From assembly GCA_017511945.1 (NCBI GenBank), contig JAFWHR010000008.1, positions 1 to 55,044 on the forward strand: 55,044 nt of DNA, read 5' to 3'. The notes under the pieces were generated by a model that made no database searches, was not told where the DNA came from, and saw only the letters and a program-made list of their open reading frames with translations. Below, piece after piece: positions 15,894 through 24,493 of this stretch. Each line of letters begins with the position of its first letter. Positions within the stretch are counted from its first letter, which is position 1. A program made the translations under genes and the position numbers. The stretch is from Bacilli bacterium. Lineage in GTDB: Bacteria; Bacillota_I; Bacilli_A; RF39; UBA660.

Positions 15894-16748
15894 ATGAAAT
15901 ATGTATATGATTTTTTAGATACATTAAAAAGCCAGAAGGGTTTTTCTTCTCACACAATTAAAAATTACAAAAACGATCTCATAAGTTTTTGTGAATTTGC
16001 AAAAGATAGAAATGTAGATGTAAAACTTATTAGGGAATATTTAAAAAAATTGGATGAAAATTATAAAAGTTCATCTATTTCTAGAAAAGTAAGTTCACTA
16101 AAAAGTTATTTTAAATATTTGGAAAGTGAAAATATAATAGATGAAAATCCTTTAAGTATAATAGGAAATCCTAAGATAGAAAAAACGCTTCCTAAATATT
16201 TAAATTATGAAGATGTAGAAAAAATTTTAAATGTACCTGATATTAATAAAAAAGATGGACTTAGAGATGCTTTAATAATTGAACTGTTATATTCATCTGG
16301 GCTTAGAGTATCTGAACTTGTAAACATAAAAATAAAAGACATAAATTTTAAAGAAAGAAAAATACTAATACTTGGAAAAGGTAATAAAGAAAGGTATGCC
16401 TATTATGGAACTAGATGTGAGAGGTTATTAAACAATTATTTAAAGAAGCATAAGGAAGAGTATTTGTTTATCAATAAACATGGAAATAAATTAAACGATA
16501 GAACTGTCAGAAAGATAGTTGATGAAGTATCAAAAAAGGCAGATATTAACATTCATGTTACACCACATACACTAAGGCATACATATGCTACTCATTTGTT
16601 AAACGATGGAGCAGATTTAAAAAGTGTCAGTGATTTACTCGGACATGAAAATTTATCTACAACTCAGATATATACACATATATCAAACGAAAGATTAAGA
16701 GAAGTTTATTTAAAAGCTCATCCAAGAGCTAGAAAGAAGGGGCTATAG
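15894..16748 (+). CDS. Tyrosine recombinase XerC/XerD type
   Basis: The 284 residues have the N-terminal SAM-like DNA-binding domain and the catalytic domain with Arg in SSGLRVSELVNIKI, the HTLRHTYATHLL box, LLGHENLSTTQIYTH and the nucleophilic Tyr in that last motif. The C-terminus HPRA is typical of chromosomal Xer proteins that resolve chromosome dimers at dif. XerC and XerD cannot be told apart by eye. It sits behind an extended -10 promoter and abuts ppdK with no gap. Confidence 0.9.
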   Translation: MKYVYDFLDTLKSQKGFSSHTIKNYKNDLISFCEFAKDRNVDVKLIREYLKKLDENYKSSSISRKVSSLKSYFKYLESENIIDENPLSIIGNPKIEKTLPKYLNYEDVEKILNVPDINKKDGLRDALIIELLYSSGLRVSELVNIKIKDINFKERKILILGKGNKERYAYYGTRCERLLNNYLKKHKEEYLFINKHGNKLNDRTVRKIVDEVSKKADINIHVTPHTLRHTYATHLLNDGADLKSVSDLLGHENLSTTQIYTHISNERLREVYLKAHPRARKKGL

Positions 16749-19361
16749 ATGAAATACGTATATTTATTTAATGAAGGAAACAAAGATATGAGATGGCTTT
16801 TGGGAGGTAAAGGAGCAAACCTTGCTGAGATGACTAACATGAATCTTCCAGTACCATTTGGTCTTACTGTAACAACTAGTGCTTGTAAAAAATACTATGA
16901 AGATGGTGAAAGAATATCCAATCATATAATTGATGAAATAAAAGAGGGAATAAAAAAAATTGAATTAAAGACAGGTAAAAAACTTGGAGATACTCAAAAT
17001 CCTTTATTACTTTCTGTCAGAAGTGGGTCACCGGTTAGCATGCCAGGGATGATGGATACTATATTAAATGTAGGTTTAAATGATGAAATTGCATCCTCTC
17101 TAGCAAAAGATGAATCTACAACTAGATTTATATATGATTCATATAGAAGACTTATTATGATGTTTGCCGATGTAGTAAGAGGTAAAGGAAAAGATGAATT
17201 TGAAGAGGTATTAAATAAATATAAAGATAAAAGAAAAACTAAAAATGATTTAGATTTAGATGCAAAAGACATGTTTAATATAACAGTCGAATCTAAAAAA
17301 GTATATAGAAAATTAACTGGAGAATCATTTCCGGAAGATGCATATACTCAAATAATTGAAGCGGTAAAGGCTGTATTTAGATCATGGAATAACGATAGAG
17401 CTAAAATATATAGAAGCATTAATGGAATAAGTGAAAACTTAGGAACAGCTGTAAACATTCAAGAGATGGTTTATGGAAATCTATCTGACGATTCTCTAAC
17501 AGGTGTTGCTTTTTCAAGAAATCCATCTGATGGAAAGAATGAGTTCTATGGAGAATTTTTAGAAAAAGCCCAAGGAGAAGATATTGTTGCTGGTGTTAGA
17601 ACTCCTAGACCAATTGATGAACTAATAGAATTTGGTAAAGATATATATATTGAACTTAAGGGATATTCTAAAATACTTGAAAATCACTATAGAGATATGC
17701 AAGATATGGAATTTACTGTTGAAAAAGGTCACTTATATTTGCTTCAAACTAGAGATGCAAAGAGAACTTCACTTGCCAGTATAAACTGTGCGGTCGATAT
17801 GGCATGTGAAGGATTAATTGATAAAAAAGAAGCAATTAAAAGAGTAAACCCTGAAGATTTAAACAACCTCATGCATAAGACATTTAAAACTGATCACTTA
17901 GATAATATTAAGCCTATAACTAAAGGTCTTCCAGCCTCTCCTGGAGCTGCTAAAGGAAAAGTATATCTATCTTTAGAAGACGCCGTTAGAAATGCTAAAA
18001 AGGGTGAGAGTACTATACTTCTTAGAACAGAGACTTCCCCAGAAGATATAGAAGCCATGAAATATGCACAAGGAATAGTTACAATTCACGGTGGAATGAC
18101 ATCACATGCAGCTGTAGTTGCCCGTGGTATGGGTAAATGCTGCGTATGTGGATGTAGTAATATAATTATCGATGAAAAAAACAAACTATTTAAAGTTGAT
18201 GGAAAAACGTATGAAGAGGGTAGTTTAATATCAGTAGATGGAACGTCAGGAAATATCTATGAAGGACTTCTCCCAACACAAAATCCTAATTTAACCGGTA
18301 AATTTTTAACCATATTAAAGTGGGCAAAAGAAGTTAAAAAAATAGAAGTTAGAGCAAATGCCGATACTGGAAATGACGCCGATGTAGCCATTAATTTTGG
18401 TGCCGAAGGAATTGGACTATGTAGAACCGAGCACATGTTTTTTGAAAAAGATAAAATATTTGCAATGAGAAAATTAATAGTTTCAGAGAAAAAAGAAGAT
18501 AGAAATAAAGCTCTAAGGGAACTTCTTCCAATGCAAATGAAAGACTTTGAATCTCTATTTAAAGCGGCAAATGGTAAAGTATTAACCATAAGACTTTTAG
18601 ATCCACCACTTCATGAATTTTTGCCTAAAACAGATGAGGATATATATGAGTTATCTAACAGTTTAAAAGTAGACATGAAAGGTCTTAAAAAGACTATTGA
18701 TTCAATGAAAGAATTCAATCCAATGATGGGACTTAGGGGTTGCAGACTTGGAATAATACATCCAGAAATTGTCTCTATGCAAGCTGAGGCGATATTTAGG
18801 GCGGCAGTAAATGTCCATAGAGAAGGAATAGCAGTTAAACCAGAGATTATGGTACCTCTAGTTGGAGATGAAAATGAAATTAAATACATTAAAAATATTA
18901 TTATTAATGTAGCAGATGTGATACTAAATGGAGAAAGTATTAATTATAAAATTGGAACGATGATAGAAGTACCTAGAAGTGCAGTACTTGCAGGTGAGAT
19001 AGCTCCTAACGTCGATTTCTTCAGTTTTGGAACTAATGACTTAACTCAGATGACTTTTGGCTTTTCAAGAGATGATGCTTCATCATTTATAAATGAATAT
19101 TACGATAAAAAAATACTACCATTTGATCCTTTTAAAACGATTGATATAAATGGTGTAGGAAGACTAGTTCAAGTAGCCATGAAATTATCTAAAAAAACAA
19201 ATCCAAATATAGAATTTGGTGTCTGCGGAGAACATGGTGGTGATGAGAAGAGTATTGAATTTTTCAGTTCAATTGGAGTTGATTACGTATCATGCTCACC
19301 ATATAGAGTTCCATCAAGTATACTAGCAGCAGCGAGGGCAACACTAGATGCAGATAAGTGA
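16749..19361 (+). CDS. ppdK: Pyruvate, phosphate dikinase
   Basis: PPDK interconverts pyruvate + ATP + Pi and PEP + AMP + PPi; in fermenters it often runs toward ATP in PPi-linked glycolysis. The 870 residues show the ATP-grasp N-domain (GGKGANLAEM; RSGSPVSMPGMMDTILN), the swivelling phosphohistidine domain (GGMTSHAAVVARGMGKCCV) and the PEP/pyruvate barrel (GAEGIGLCRTEHMF, FSFGTNDLTQMTFGFSRDD, GVCGEHGGD). The start codon directly follows the Xer stop. The Smr gene overlaps its 3' end by 14 nt. Confidence 0.97.
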   Translation: MKYVYLFNEGNKDMRWLLGGKGANLAEMTNMNLPVPFGLTVTTSACKKYYEDGERISNHIIDEIKEGIKKIELKTGKKLGDTQNPLLLSVRSGSPVSMPGMMDTILNVGLNDEIASSLAKDESTTRFIYDSYRRLIMMFADVVRGKGKDEFEEVLNKYKDKRKTKNDLDLDAKDMFNITVESKKVYRKLTGESFPEDAYTQIIEAVKAVFRSWNNDRAKIYRSINGISENLGTAVNIQEMVYGNLSDDSLTGVAFSRNPSDGKNEFYGEFLEKAQGEDIVAGVRTPRPIDELIEFGKDIYIELKGYSKILENHYRDMQDMEFTVEKGHLYLLQTRDAKRTSLASINCAVDMACEGLIDKKEAIKRVNPEDLNNLMHKTFKTDHLDNIKPITKGLPASPGAAKGKVYLSLEDAVRNAKKGESTILLRTETSPEDIEAMKYAQGIVTIHGGMTSHAAVVARGMGKCCVCGCSNIIIDEKNKLFKVDGKTYEEGSLISVDGTSGNIYEGLLPTQNPNLTGKFLTILKWAKEVKKIEVRANADTGNDADVAINFGAEGIGLCRTEHMFFEKDKIFAMRKLIVSEKKEDRNKALRELLPMQMKDFESLFKAANGKVLTIRLLDPPLHEFLPKTDEDIYELSNSLKVDMKGLKKTIDSMKEFNPMMGLRGCRLGIIHPEIVSMQAEAIFRAAVNVHREGIAVKPEIMVPLVGDENEIKYIKNIIINVADVILNGESINYKIGTMIEVPRSAVLAGEIAPNVDFFSFGTNDLTQMTFGFSRDDASSFINEYYDKKILPFDPFKTIDINGVGRLVQVAMKLSKKTNPNIEFGVCGEHGGDEKSIEFFSSIGVDYVSCSPYRVPSSILAAARATLDADK

Positions 19362-19620
19362 TATTATTTTCCCAAATTCTCTACCTAAATTAGATTTACA
19401 TGGGTATGATAGAGACTCAGCTAGAGTGATGATTGAAGATTTCATTTTAGATAATGTTAAAATGAAAAATGAATTTATAATAATCATTCACGGAATAGGC
19501 GAGGGAATACTTAGAAAAACTACTTTAGAATGTCTTTCTAGAAATAAAGATGTTGCCGATTATAAAAGTTCCTACAACAATAGAGGAAGTGTTATTGTAA
19601 AATTACAAATAAAGCATTAG
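19348..19620 (+). CDS. Small Smr domain protein
   Basis: A 90-residue stand-alone Smr domain: LDLHGYDRDSARVMIEDFI gives the LDLHG motif and IIHGIGEGILRKTTLE the HGxGxG motif. Smr domains occur at the C-terminus of MutS2 and alone, and have nicking or RNA-cleaving activity in characterised members. No MutS2 body is attached. It starts inside ppdK and is probably co-translated with it; a functional link to PPDK is not obvious. Confidence 0.85.
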   Translation: MQISDIIFPNSLPKLDLHGYDRDSARVMIEDFILDNVKMKNEFIIIIHGIGEGILRKTTLECLSRNKDVADYKSSYNNRGSVIVKLQIKH

Positions 19621-19640
19621 TTTTTTACTAATACTTTTCT
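19616..19640 (+). terminator. Weak terminator-like hairpin after the Smr gene
   Basis: ATTAGT (19616-19621) pairs with ACTAAT (19627-19632) around a T-rich loop, followed by ACTTTTCTTT. Confidence 0.4.
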
Positions 19641-19763
19641 TTGTACAATAGGAAAGTCATACTAAATTTTTGAATATCCTCTTGACAAACATATGTAATA
19701 GTAGTTTGTATGTAGAGGAAATATAAAAGGACTAAAACTTCTTACAATATAAAATGAATTATG

Positions 19764-19859
19764 TAGGGATGGAACGACCCGAATTTACGCCAGTGAAGAC
19801 TTAGGATACGAAGTCTATGAAACTGGAAGCCCATTAACTTTAGATAATGGGTAGTTCAC
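19764..19859 (+). ncRNA. Structured non-coding RNA candidate
   Basis: The segment has no ORF and can fold into GGG/CCC (19766-19768, 19778-19780); CCAGT (19790-19794) with ACTGG (19822-19826) enclosing GACTT (19798-19802) / AAGTC (19811-19815); and CCCATTA (19830-19836) / TAATGGG (19845-19851). GTGAA (19793-19797) can also pair with TTCAC (19855-19859) as a pseudoknot-like closure. A TTGACA at 19682-19687 may belong to its promoter, although the -10 is poor. The layout reminds me of the raiA-type RNA class, but I cannot confirm that. It may be free-standing or a leader for the 19974 gene. Confidence 0.55.
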
Positions 19860-19973
19860 CACTTATATCTAAAAGAACAACTAATAAATATCAGTTCTGT
19901 ATATAATATAAATATATCTAGATAATTATTACGATTTTTGCTACAATGTATACGCAAGGGAGGTAATTGGCAA

Positions 19974-20450
19974 ATGAAAAATCAAATTGAATTTTATAAT
20001 GCGAGAAATGAAATTAACAAAGAAAGAAAAGAATTAAAAAAGCAATTACAAGCTACAGAAAATAATTTAGCTAATCTTCAAACTGAATGTTCCCATAAGA
20101 TTGTTTTAGCATTTGATGATTACATGCCTCATAAGATAGGAAGAATAATTGAATGTTTTTGTCCTGCCTGTGGAAAAAGAGAAGATATATATCCTAGTCA
20201 TGAAATTGAAAAAAGTTCTTTTAAGAATTCTAAATTAATAGATTTAACAAAATTATCAATAAGTACATTTAATGAGTATTTTTTCAATATTATGGAACAT
20301 ATTTTTAGTAATTATGAAATCTATTATAATGATGATATTTCAGAAAATGAAATAGCCAAAACAATACTTAGTTTAGTGGAAACAGAGAAAAAATCAGAAA
20401 CACAACCAAAAGTTAAAAAACTTGTTCCCAATGAAAGAAAAGATGGTTAA
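19974..20450 (+). CDS. Hypothetical coiled-coil / zinc-ribbon-like protein
   Basis: The first 40 residues are a charged coiled coil (RNEINKERKELKKQLQATEN). Cys39/His41 and Cys61/63/66 (ECSH and CFCPACGK) look like a four-ligand zinc site. The rest is acidic and helical with no family I recognise. ATG 19974 follows AGGGAGGT at good spacing; an earlier in-frame TTG at 19938 has no ribosome site. It converges with a broken minus-strand ORF that overlaps its stop. Confidence 0.6.
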   Translation: MKNQIEFYNARNEINKERKELKKQLQATENNLANLQTECSHKIVLAFDDYMPHKIGRIIECFCPACGKREDIYPSHEIEKSSFKNSKLIDLTKLSISTFNEYFFNIMEHIFSNYEIYYNDDISENEIAKTILSLVETEKKSETQPKVKKLVPNERKDG

Positions 20451-20677
20451 CGTTCATAATCATCTTTTTCTTTGCATAAATCTAATTTTTCAAATATATC
20501 TCCAATTGATTCTTCGGTATAATCTTCCTTAATATTATTTTTACATACATTACAACCTTAGTAATAATAAGTTCTATCAAATTTCTTTTTAAGTGCTTCT
20601 TCAATATTTGAAACTATTTTAATTATCTTTACCATTAAATCATTTATTTCTTTCACGCAACAAAAAATCAATTCCAT
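20447..20677 (-). pseudogene. Broken small ORF with one in-frame TAA
   Basis: On the minus strand, reading from ATG 20677, the frame runs MELIFCCVKEINDLMVKIIK and on to TYYY, meets a TAA, then continues GCNVCKNN to CKEKDDYER and a final TAA at 20447. The second half (36 codons, with a CxxC) remains open after the stop, which suggests a gene of about 76 residues disrupted by a nonsense change. The ATG lies in the tRNA terminator loop, so the start could instead be GTG 20656. Function unknown. Confidence 0.35.
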
Positions 20678-20690
20678 TTCTAGAATTGAT
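20661..20690 (-). terminator. Terminator of tRNA-Thr
   Basis: Read on the minus strand, ATCAATTC (20690-20683) pairs with GAATTGAT (20674-20667), then a run of T (20666-20662). Confidence 0.8.
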
Positions 20691-20731
20691 ATTATTAGTT
20701 AATTGAACCAAAGTTCAAACAGATTCTTTAA

Positions 20732-20807
20732 TGGTGCTGGATATAGGACTTGAACCTATGACCTACTGATTACGAGACAGTTGCTCTACCAACTGAGCTA
20801 ATCCAGC
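20732..20807 (-). tRNA. tRNA-Thr (anticodon CGT)
   Basis: The minus strand folds as a standard cloverleaf: acceptor GCTGGAT/ATCCAGC, D arm GCTC...GAGC, anticodon loop CTCGTAA (CGT reads ACG, threonine), T arm ATAGG-TTCAAGT-CCTAT, discriminator A and an encoded CCA at 20734-20732. The last pair of the anticodon stem is a T-T mismatch. Confidence 0.93.
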
Positions 20808-20891
20808 AATACATACATTATATATTATTTTAAAAAAAATTCCTAGTCTTTATTATATAAATAGTGTATAATTTTAAATAAGGTGATAAAG

Positions 20892-22658
20892 TTGTCAGTA
20901 ATAAAAGTAATGGATGAATTATTATCAAACAAAATTGCTGCAGGTGAAGTAGTTGAGAGATGTGCATCAGTTGTAAAAGAACTAGTAGAAAATAGTATAG
21001 ATGCATCATCTACAGAGATAAAAGTATATTTAGAAGACTCAGGAACCAAATCAATTGAAGTTATAGATAATGGAAAAGGTATGGATAAAGATGATGCTGT
21101 ATTAGCTTTTTCTAGACATGCAACAAGTAAAATTAAAGATGAAGATGACCTATATAGACTTGATACATTAGGTTTTAGAGGAGAAGCGCTCGCATCAATC
21201 GCATCAGTAAGTAAAGTAAACCTCAAAACGTGTGAGGGTGATATTGGAACCCATGTAATAATAAATGGTGGTAAGATAATAGAGGTGTCAAAAGGTGATT
21301 CTAGAAAAGGGACAAGTATAAAAGTATCAGAGCTATTTTATAATACTCCAGCAAGACTTAAACACATGAAAAGCTTATATACTGAACTTTCAAGTATAAC
21401 AGATTATATGAATAAACTTGCACTATCACATCCAAATATTAGATTCATATTAAAAAACAATGATAATGTTATTCTAAGAACTGATGGAAGAGGTAATCTT
21501 TTAAAAGTAATCCAAAGTATATATGGAAATGACGTTGTAAGAAAAATGGTTAGTGTTCATGCTGAAAATGACGATTATGAGATAGATGGTTATATAACAT
21601 TACCAGAAGTACATAGATCAAGTAGAAATAATATGGTAACAATTGTAAATGGTAGAGTAGTTAGAAATCAAGATATAAATAGAACTATAAATGAAGCATA
21701 CCACTCGTATAAACCAGATAACAGATACCCAATAACAGTTTTAAACATTAGTGTAGATCCAAGTGTTATTGACGTTAACATTCATCCAACTAAGATGGAT
21801 ATAAAATTTAGTAAAATGGACAGTTTACTAGACCTTATAAGGATTATGGTAATATCCAAAATAAGTTCTAAAAATTTAATACCTAAAGCATTTTTAAAAG
21901 AAGAAAAGCCAAAAGAAGAAAAACCTATATATATAGAGCAGTATATTAAACTAGATTCAAATGAGTCCAAAGTAGAAGAGATAGATCTGCCTGATGAAGA
22001 GATAATGATAAATGATGATTTTAGTATCGTATCAGATGAAGAAGAGTATAAAACAGAAAAACTCATGCCACAGATGTATCCAGTCGGACTAGTCCATGGA
22101 ACTTACATTATACTTGAAAATGAAAATGGAATGTATTTAATGGATCTTCATGCTGCCAAAGAACGGTGTAATTATGAAAAGTTTAAATATGAAATGGGAA
22201 AACCTATTGTAGCAAGTACACCTATGCTTTTTCCTATTACTATAGAACTTTCAAACAGTGATTATATACTATTAAAAAAACATCTAAATTTACTTACAGA
22301 TTTAAAGTTTAAAGTAGAGGAATTTGGAATTAATTCTATAGTAGTTAAAGAACATCCTACCTGGCTTCCTACTAAAAATTTAGAAGATTCTATTAGAACT
22401 ATAATAGACGTTATAATTAGAGAAAAAGAGTTTAGCATAGAAAAATTTAATGAGAAAGTTGCAACTATGATGAGCTGTAAACATGCCGTTAGAGCAAACA
22501 CTCATCTCACCCAAGAGGATATGGAAGCTTTAGTAGAAGATCTTAGAAAATGTAAAAATCCTTTTAACTGCCCACACGGAAGACCAACTACAGTATTTTA
22601 TTCAAAATATGATTTGGAAAAGCTGTTTAAAAGAAGTGGCTTTGATACTAAAAAATAG
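20892..22658 (+). CDS. mutL: DNA mismatch repair protein MutL
   Basis: MutL couples mismatch recognition to strand removal. The 588 residues contain the GHKL ATPase (NKIAAGEVV, DNGKGMDKDD, ATSKI, TLGFRGEALASIASVS, GTSIKVSELFYNTPARLK) and the C-terminal endonuclease domain. The metal motif DLHAAKERCNYE fits the DxHAxxExxxxE pattern, and CPHGRPT is also present, so it should be a nicking-type MutL. I place the start at TTG 20892 (SVIKVMDELLSNKIAAGE), 4 nt after AGGTGAT; the GTG at 20883 lies within that ribosome site. Confidence 0.95.
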   Translation: MSVIKVMDELLSNKIAAGEVVERCASVVKELVENSIDASSTEIKVYLEDSGTKSIEVIDNGKGMDKDDAVLAFSRHATSKIKDEDDLYRLDTLGFRGEALASIASVSKVNLKTCEGDIGTHVIINGGKIIEVSKGDSRKGTSIKVSELFYNTPARLKHMKSLYTELSSITDYMNKLALSHPNIRFILKNNDNVILRTDGRGNLLKVIQSIYGNDVVRKMVSVHAENDDYEIDGYITLPEVHRSSRNNMVTIVNGRVVRNQDINRTINEAYHSYKPDNRYPITVLNISVDPSVIDVNIHPTKMDIKFSKMDSLLDLIRIMVISKISSKNLIPKAFLKEEKPKEEKPIYIEQYIKLDSNESKVEEIDLPDEEIMINDDFSIVSDEEEYKTEKLMPQMYPVGLVHGTYIILENENGMYLMDLHAAKERCNYEKFKYEMGKPIVASTPMLFPITIELSNSDYILLKKHLNLLTDLKFKVEEFGINSIVVKEHPTWLPTKNLEDSIRTIIDVIIREKEFSIEKFNEKVATMMSCKHAVRANTHLTQEDMEALVEDLRKCKNPFNCPHGRPTTVFYSKYDLEKLFKRSGFDTKK

Positions 22659-22669
22659 GGGAGAGAAAT

Positions 22670-24493
22670 ATGGAAGAAGAGAGAAAATGGATAGATGTTA
22701 TACTAAATACTAGTGACATATACAAATATGTACAAAGAAGAACATCTGAAAATGATAAAAAGAGAAAAAGAGTTCTGGATTATTTAAATCTACTTAAAAA
22801 AAATGAATCCATCTGTCTAAAAAATAGAGGCAGTAGATTTGAAAATCTTTATAGAAATATATTTTTTTACAGAAAATATGTAATTAAAGAAAAAGATATA
22901 CCAGAAAGTTATTTTGCGGGACTTATAAATGCCGCTAAAGAAGAAGGTAGAGTTTTAGAATTTACAGATGAAGATAAAAAAGAGATAAAAACAAGTATCA
23001 TATATGATCAAAAAAGAACAATAGATGAGTGGATTGACTATTTCACCTATGGGAATGGAAGATTTTATGAGATGTATAAACAGTTTTGGGCATTTCAAGG
23101 ACTTCAAAAGCTTGGTGATTTTGATAAGAAGACTTTAACCTTTGGTAAAAAAAATAAAAACACTGTTAATCCAATTCCACATTTAGATGAAGCAGCATTA
23201 GAAAGTACCATCAGTTTAATGGAGAGATATATTAAAGATGGAATAGTAGTAGATGATATTAAAAATGGTTTCACATCATACAATTTCAAATCTCTATATG
23301 AATATTCTCTTAGAGAAGTAATGAAAAGAAGAAATAATAAAACAAAAGAGGGAATATGGAAAAAATATGAAAAAAACTCCGATTATAAATTATTGGTAAA
23401 AGACATCAGAGGTAAATATACAGGATGGTGCACAGAAAGAGATACTTGGGCTAAAGACTATTTATCAAAAAGCGATTTTCATATTTTTTATACTAAAGAT
23501 AGTGAGGGTAAATATACAAATCCTAGAATAACTATTAGAGTAATAGATAATGAAGTAGTAGAAATAAGAGGAATTGATCCAAATCAAAATGTTGAGTTTG
23601 ACATGTTTGATAAACTACACGAAAAAATGAAAGAGTTCGATTTTAGTGAAGATTTTTTTGAAAAAGAAGTTAATATGAAGTATTTGACACTTATATATAA
23701 AAAGAGTAAAAAAGGTATAGAACTTGATAGAGAAGAGCTTAAATTTCTGTATCAGATTGATAAAGTCATTAATGGCTTTGGAAATGATATTGACCCGAGA
23801 ATTAATGATATAATAAAAACTAGAGACATAAAAAAAGATCTATCTATAATTTTTGATGTTTCTAAAGATGAAGTTGCACTAGCAAAAGAAGAATTAAATG
23901 ATAATACCAAAGTATTTTTTGGTACTCTAGATTATTACATGGATACAGATTTAATATTGACATGTAATGACGAAGAATATAAAGTTGATAAAGTAATTAT
24001 ACCAAAGTATATTGTCGGAAGTATGTTTTTAAATGTCCCGTATGAAAATGTTGAAATGCCAAAGTTGGTTACCGGAAGTTTTGGAGTTTTTTGCCCTAAA
24101 CTATTAAATAAACTTTCCCTTCCAAAAGTAGGAGTTCACCTTTCAGTTTATAAACTTGAAGATGCCCTTGAGATAGAAGTGGGTGATCATCCAATTTATG
24201 ATATTAATTTTTATGATTTAGTTAACTGTGGAAAAATTAAACTTCCCAGCACTATAAAGGGAACTGTTAAATTTGAAAAACTTCTCAGTTTAGATGAAAT
24301 TCATTTTCCTAAAAAGATGAGAAGAAGCATATATATGCCACAGCTTTATTCATGCGATGATCTTCTCCTTCCAAAAGTAATAAAAGAAAATTTAGTAATT
24401 CCTAATTTAAAAACAAATGCACCACTACCCGATAAAGTAGGTGGTATAATGAAAGTTGAAAACAGTTTAAAAGAAAGAAGTGTGATAAAATGA
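22670..24493 (+). CDS. Large unknown protein with C-terminal beta-solenoid-like repeats
   Basis: The 607 residues fall into three parts. Residues 1-220 are charged and helical. Residues about 240-320 form a compact domain with TGWCTERDTWAKDYLSKSDF, then IFYTKDSEG, PRITIRVIDNEVVEIRGI and DPNQN. The C-terminal 170 residues repeat short units around a Leu-Pro-x step (PKLVTGSFGV, LPKVGVHLSVYKL, LPSTIKGTVKFEKL, FPKKMRRSIYMPQL, LPKVIKENLVIPNL, LPDKVGGIMKVENS), resembling a beta-solenoid. No membrane or export signal. It sits 11 bp after mutL and overlaps the cysteine desulfurase by ATGA. The middle domain recalls proteins of phage or plasmid origin, but I cannot name it. Confidence 0.6.
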   Translation: MEEERKWIDVILNTSDIYKYVQRRTSENDKKRKRVLDYLNLLKKNESICLKNRGSRFENLYRNIFFYRKYVIKEKDIPESYFAGLINAAKEEGRVLEFTDEDKKEIKTSIIYDQKRTIDEWIDYFTYGNGRFYEMYKQFWAFQGLQKLGDFDKKTLTFGKKNKNTVNPIPHLDEAALESTISLMERYIKDGIVVDDIKNGFTSYNFKSLYEYSLREVMKRRNNKTKEGIWKKYEKNSDYKLLVKDIRGKYTGWCTERDTWAKDYLSKSDFHIFYTKDSEGKYTNPRITIRVIDNEVVEIRGIDPNQNVEFDMFDKLHEKMKEFDFSEDFFEKEVNMKYLTLIYKKSKKGIELDREELKFLYQIDKVINGFGNDIDPRINDIIKTRDIKKDLSIIFDVSKDEVALAKEELNDNTKVFFGTLDYYMDTDLILTCNDEEYKVDKVIIPKYIVGSMFLNVPYENVEMPKLVTGSFGVFCPKLLNKLSLPKVGVHLSVYKLEDALEIEVGDHPIYDINFYDLVNCGKIKLPSTIKGTVKFEKLLSLDEIHFPKKMRRSIYMPQLYSCDDLLLPKVIKENLVIPNLKTNAPLPDKVGGIMKVENSLKERSVIK

